DNA of 6,126 bases from Methanosarcinaceae archaeon. Its GTDB lineage: Archaea > Halobacteriota > Methanosarcinia > Methanosarcinales > Methanosarcinaceae. The position numbers were made by a program, and so were the translations under genes. Positions 4,927-6,126 of this stretch are shown here, in pieces. The DNA is taken from NCBI GenBank assembly GCA_030594665.1, contig JAUVET010000097.1:1-6126 (forward strand), given 5' to 3'. A model generated the notes under the pieces. The model saw only the letters and a list, made by a program, of their open reading frames with translations, was not told where the DNA came from and ran no database searches. Position 1 is the first letter of the stretch. The number at the start of each line of letters is the position of its first letter.

Positions 4927-5865
4927 TCAATCCTTCAGATAAATTTTCCGCAATTCTTCATTAATTAGTTTGTTAAGTTTTTGAATATCCTTATTTGGAT
5001 AATAACTCCAAATATGTATCTTTTGATGAACTACCGGTTCAACGGCGGAGTCAGCAACAATCGCTTTGCAGAAATACTTCAAACCTTCATCCTCAGAGGT
5101 TTCAGCAAAATAAATAGAACCAATATTAAGTAGGGTTATTGGGTCTTTAGGATTTATTTGAAGTGCTTTTTTATAATATTTTTCTGCCTCTTCCCCTCGT
5201 TGCGTTTTCATACATATTGCTCCAAGATTGCAATACGCTTTATAATAGTCAGGATTTAATTCAATAGCCTTTAAGTATTCTTTCTCAGCATCTTTATATA
5301 GCTCTCTTTGCTGATAAGAGACACCAGAAAAATAATGAGTTCCTGCATCATCAGTTATATGTTCAAATTTAAAGGATTGGAGGCATTCATTAAATATCGG
5401 TTCACAATCTTTGAATTTATTTGATGGCGCTCCAGATGTAAAAATATACCCATAACTGCCCTTATCAAAAATAACTTGTTTTTGTGTTTGTTTTTGTAAT
5501 TTATATGTTACTTTAATGGCTTCTACATTATCCACCTTTGTACGTTTCAAAGAGAGTATTCTTCCACCAAATATTTGCGCATACATTGTTGGAACAACTT
5601 CGAGTTCTTTGATAGACCGCCCCCGAAAAATTCTGCCTGCAGCAACATTAACACAGTTCTCAGCACATCGAGGATCATAAAACATAACCTGAACATGATA
5701 AAACCGAAGGAGATCCGGTAAGCCTTGCGTCTGTAGTACCCAACCATTTGGGTAATATACCGAAAACCCATATTCTTCGCAATGATACCTGTCCTTTTTA
5801 TAATGGTAACCAGCACCATCCATTTTTTTATTACTATTTCCAAATAATTTATTAAATATACTCAT
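4927..5865 (-). CDS. PsbP/DcrB-like domain protein with C-terminal TPR repeats
   Basis: This protein of 312 aa has two parts. Residues 25-170 are a PsbP/DcrB-like domain (EYGFSVYYPNGW 31-42; SLKRTKVDNVEAIKVTY 105-121; CLQSFKF 161-167), paralogous to the downstream 162-aa protein. Residues 174-275 are about three tetratricopeptide repeats, with the typical AEKEYLKAIELNPDYYKAYCN (193-213) and AEKYYKKALQINPKDP (227-242) wording, followed by a helical tail. TPRs bind protein partners, so an adaptor or assembly role is plausible, but the partner is not evident. The MSIFNKLFG start has no export signal, which suggests a cytoplasmic protein. The ATG directly follows a TAA in the same frame, and no clear Shine-Dalgarno is present. 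A TTTTAAAA about 22 nt upstream could support near-leaderless transcription. Repeat copy C lies immediately upstream. Confidence 0.78.
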   Translation of the reverse strand: MSIFNKLFGNSNKKMDGAGYHYKKDRYHCEEYGFSVYYPNGWVLQTQGLPDLLRFYHVQVMFYDPRCAENCVNVAAGRIFRGRSIKELEVVPTMYAQIFGGRILSLKRTKVDNVEAIKVTYKLQKQTQKQVIFDKGSYGYIFTSGAPSNKFKDCEPIFNECLQSFKFEHITDDAGTHYFSGVSYQQRELYKDAEKEYLKAIELNPDYYKAYCNLGAICMKTQRGEEAEKYYKKALQINPKDPITLLNIGSIYFAETSEDEGLKYFCKAIVADSAVEPVVHQKIHIWSYYPNKDIQKLNKLINEELRKIYLKD

Positions 5866-5890
5866 TTATTCATTTTCCATTGTTTTTAAA

Positions 5891-5932
5891 AGCTTCAGCC
5901 ATGCCGCCACCATACTAAAATTGTGAAGCATC
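5891..5932 (-). repeat. Dispersed 40-bp repeat, copy C
   Basis: This 42-bp copy ends about 25 bases before the start of the TPR gene. The minus strand runs from GATGCTTCACAATTT through GGTGGCGGCATGGCT to GAAGCT. It aligns codon by codon with copy A (DALEF-GGG-A.A against DASQF-stop-YGGG-A.A) but is more diverged than A and B are from each other. Its orientation is the same as the other copies. Confidence 0.5.
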
Positions 5933-6126
5933 TACGTTTGCAGTCACTTAAGTACCGAGGCCTGTGAATAATACTCTGCCTCCCGATTTTCCATTTCCTC
6001 CGTCAATGTCCCGAATACAGTTCATAACCACACCCTCCAAAGTATAACAAACGCAATCTCATAAAAATATTTCTAAAAACCATTCCCAAAAAAAGCAGGT
6101 GTACACGTGACTTACCCACAGCCCCC
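5933..6126 (-). other. Leader region upstream of the TPR gene with small interrupted frames
   Basis: No supported full gene lies here. A 25-codon minus-strand ORF (6025 to 5948, beginning MNCIRDIDGGNGKSGG) has an unusually good GGAGGGTG five bases before its ATG, and an AT-rich stretch at about 6063-6075 is correctly placed as its TATA box. It could be a leader peptide or the start of a decayed gene. A second frame, the same as that of the TPR gene, reads protein-like segments (TEEMENREAEYYSQASVLK, then MLHNFSMVAAWLKLL) broken by TGA, TAG and TAA. This suggests a pseudogene remnant whose last stop abuts the TPR gene ATG. Near the right end GTGTACAC (6099-6106) and CACGTG (6104-6109) are short palindromes of no known meaning. 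Confidence 0.35.

Noticed and set aside
5547..5843. 98-codon minus-strand frame inside the TPR gene
   Set aside because: It is an alternative frame of the PsbP-like domain coding sequence; the main frame has clear paralogy with the next gene.
3736..5932. The dispersed repeats as a CRISPR array or integron attC sites
   Set aside because: Spacing is irregular with whole genes between copies, the copies are degenerate, no cas or integrase gene is present, and no attC-type paired core sites are visible.
6099..6109. GTGTACAC and CACGTG palindromes near the right edge
   Set aside because: They are single short palindromes with no paired site or promoter geometry, and are expected by chance.

Overview
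The window looks like chromosome from a methanogenic archaeon of the Methanosarcinales (Methanosarcina, Methanolobus, Methanococcoides or Methanohalophilus type). The evidence is an archaeal/eukaryotic-type glycyl-tRNA synthetase, the start of an archaeal Hef-type fork helicase/nuclease, a surface protein with an archaeosortase PGF-CTERM tail, AT-rich spacers with TATA boxes, and GGAGG-type Shine-Dalgarno sites. The genus is an inference. All sizeable genes lie on the minus strand; the only plus-strand gene I support is a 45-codon ORF at 3124-3261.

Left part (1-2576) is housekeeping. The N-terminal 164 residues of Hef (1-494, running off the left edge) lie downstream of glycyl-tRNA synthetase (804-2576). 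The 309-bp spacer between them holds four consecutive hairpins (567-681) in a locally GC-rich block, resembling a MITE/REP-like element or a structured RNA.

Middle part (2577-3735) is accessory. An AT-rich spacer of about 550 bp carries the glyS promoter. It is followed by the 45-aa ORF, which has a strong Shine-Dalgarno and repeated TATA-like sequence. This ORF meets a Fic/Doc-family toxin gene (3262-3654) tail to tail, so that TAATTA supplies both stop codons. A hairpin plus T-run that looks like the small gene's terminator lies inside the 3' end of doc. No Phd-like antitoxin precedes doc on its own strand, so the 45-aa ORF is the only antitoxin candidate in view; this pairing is unproven.

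Right part (3736-6126) holds three minus-strand genes of poorly known function. Two adjacent paralogues share a PsbP/DcrB-like domain, one of them fused to TPR repeats, and probably form a two-gene operon. The third is a small secreted protein with both an N-terminal lipobox and a C-terminal PGF-CTERM signal. A degenerate repeat of about 40 bp occurs in the same orientation on both sides of the lipoprotein gene and just upstream of the TPR gene, with a shorter match near 2974. These repeats partition the region into cassette-like units and are, with the doc/small-ORF pair and the four-hairpin element, the least explained parts of the window.
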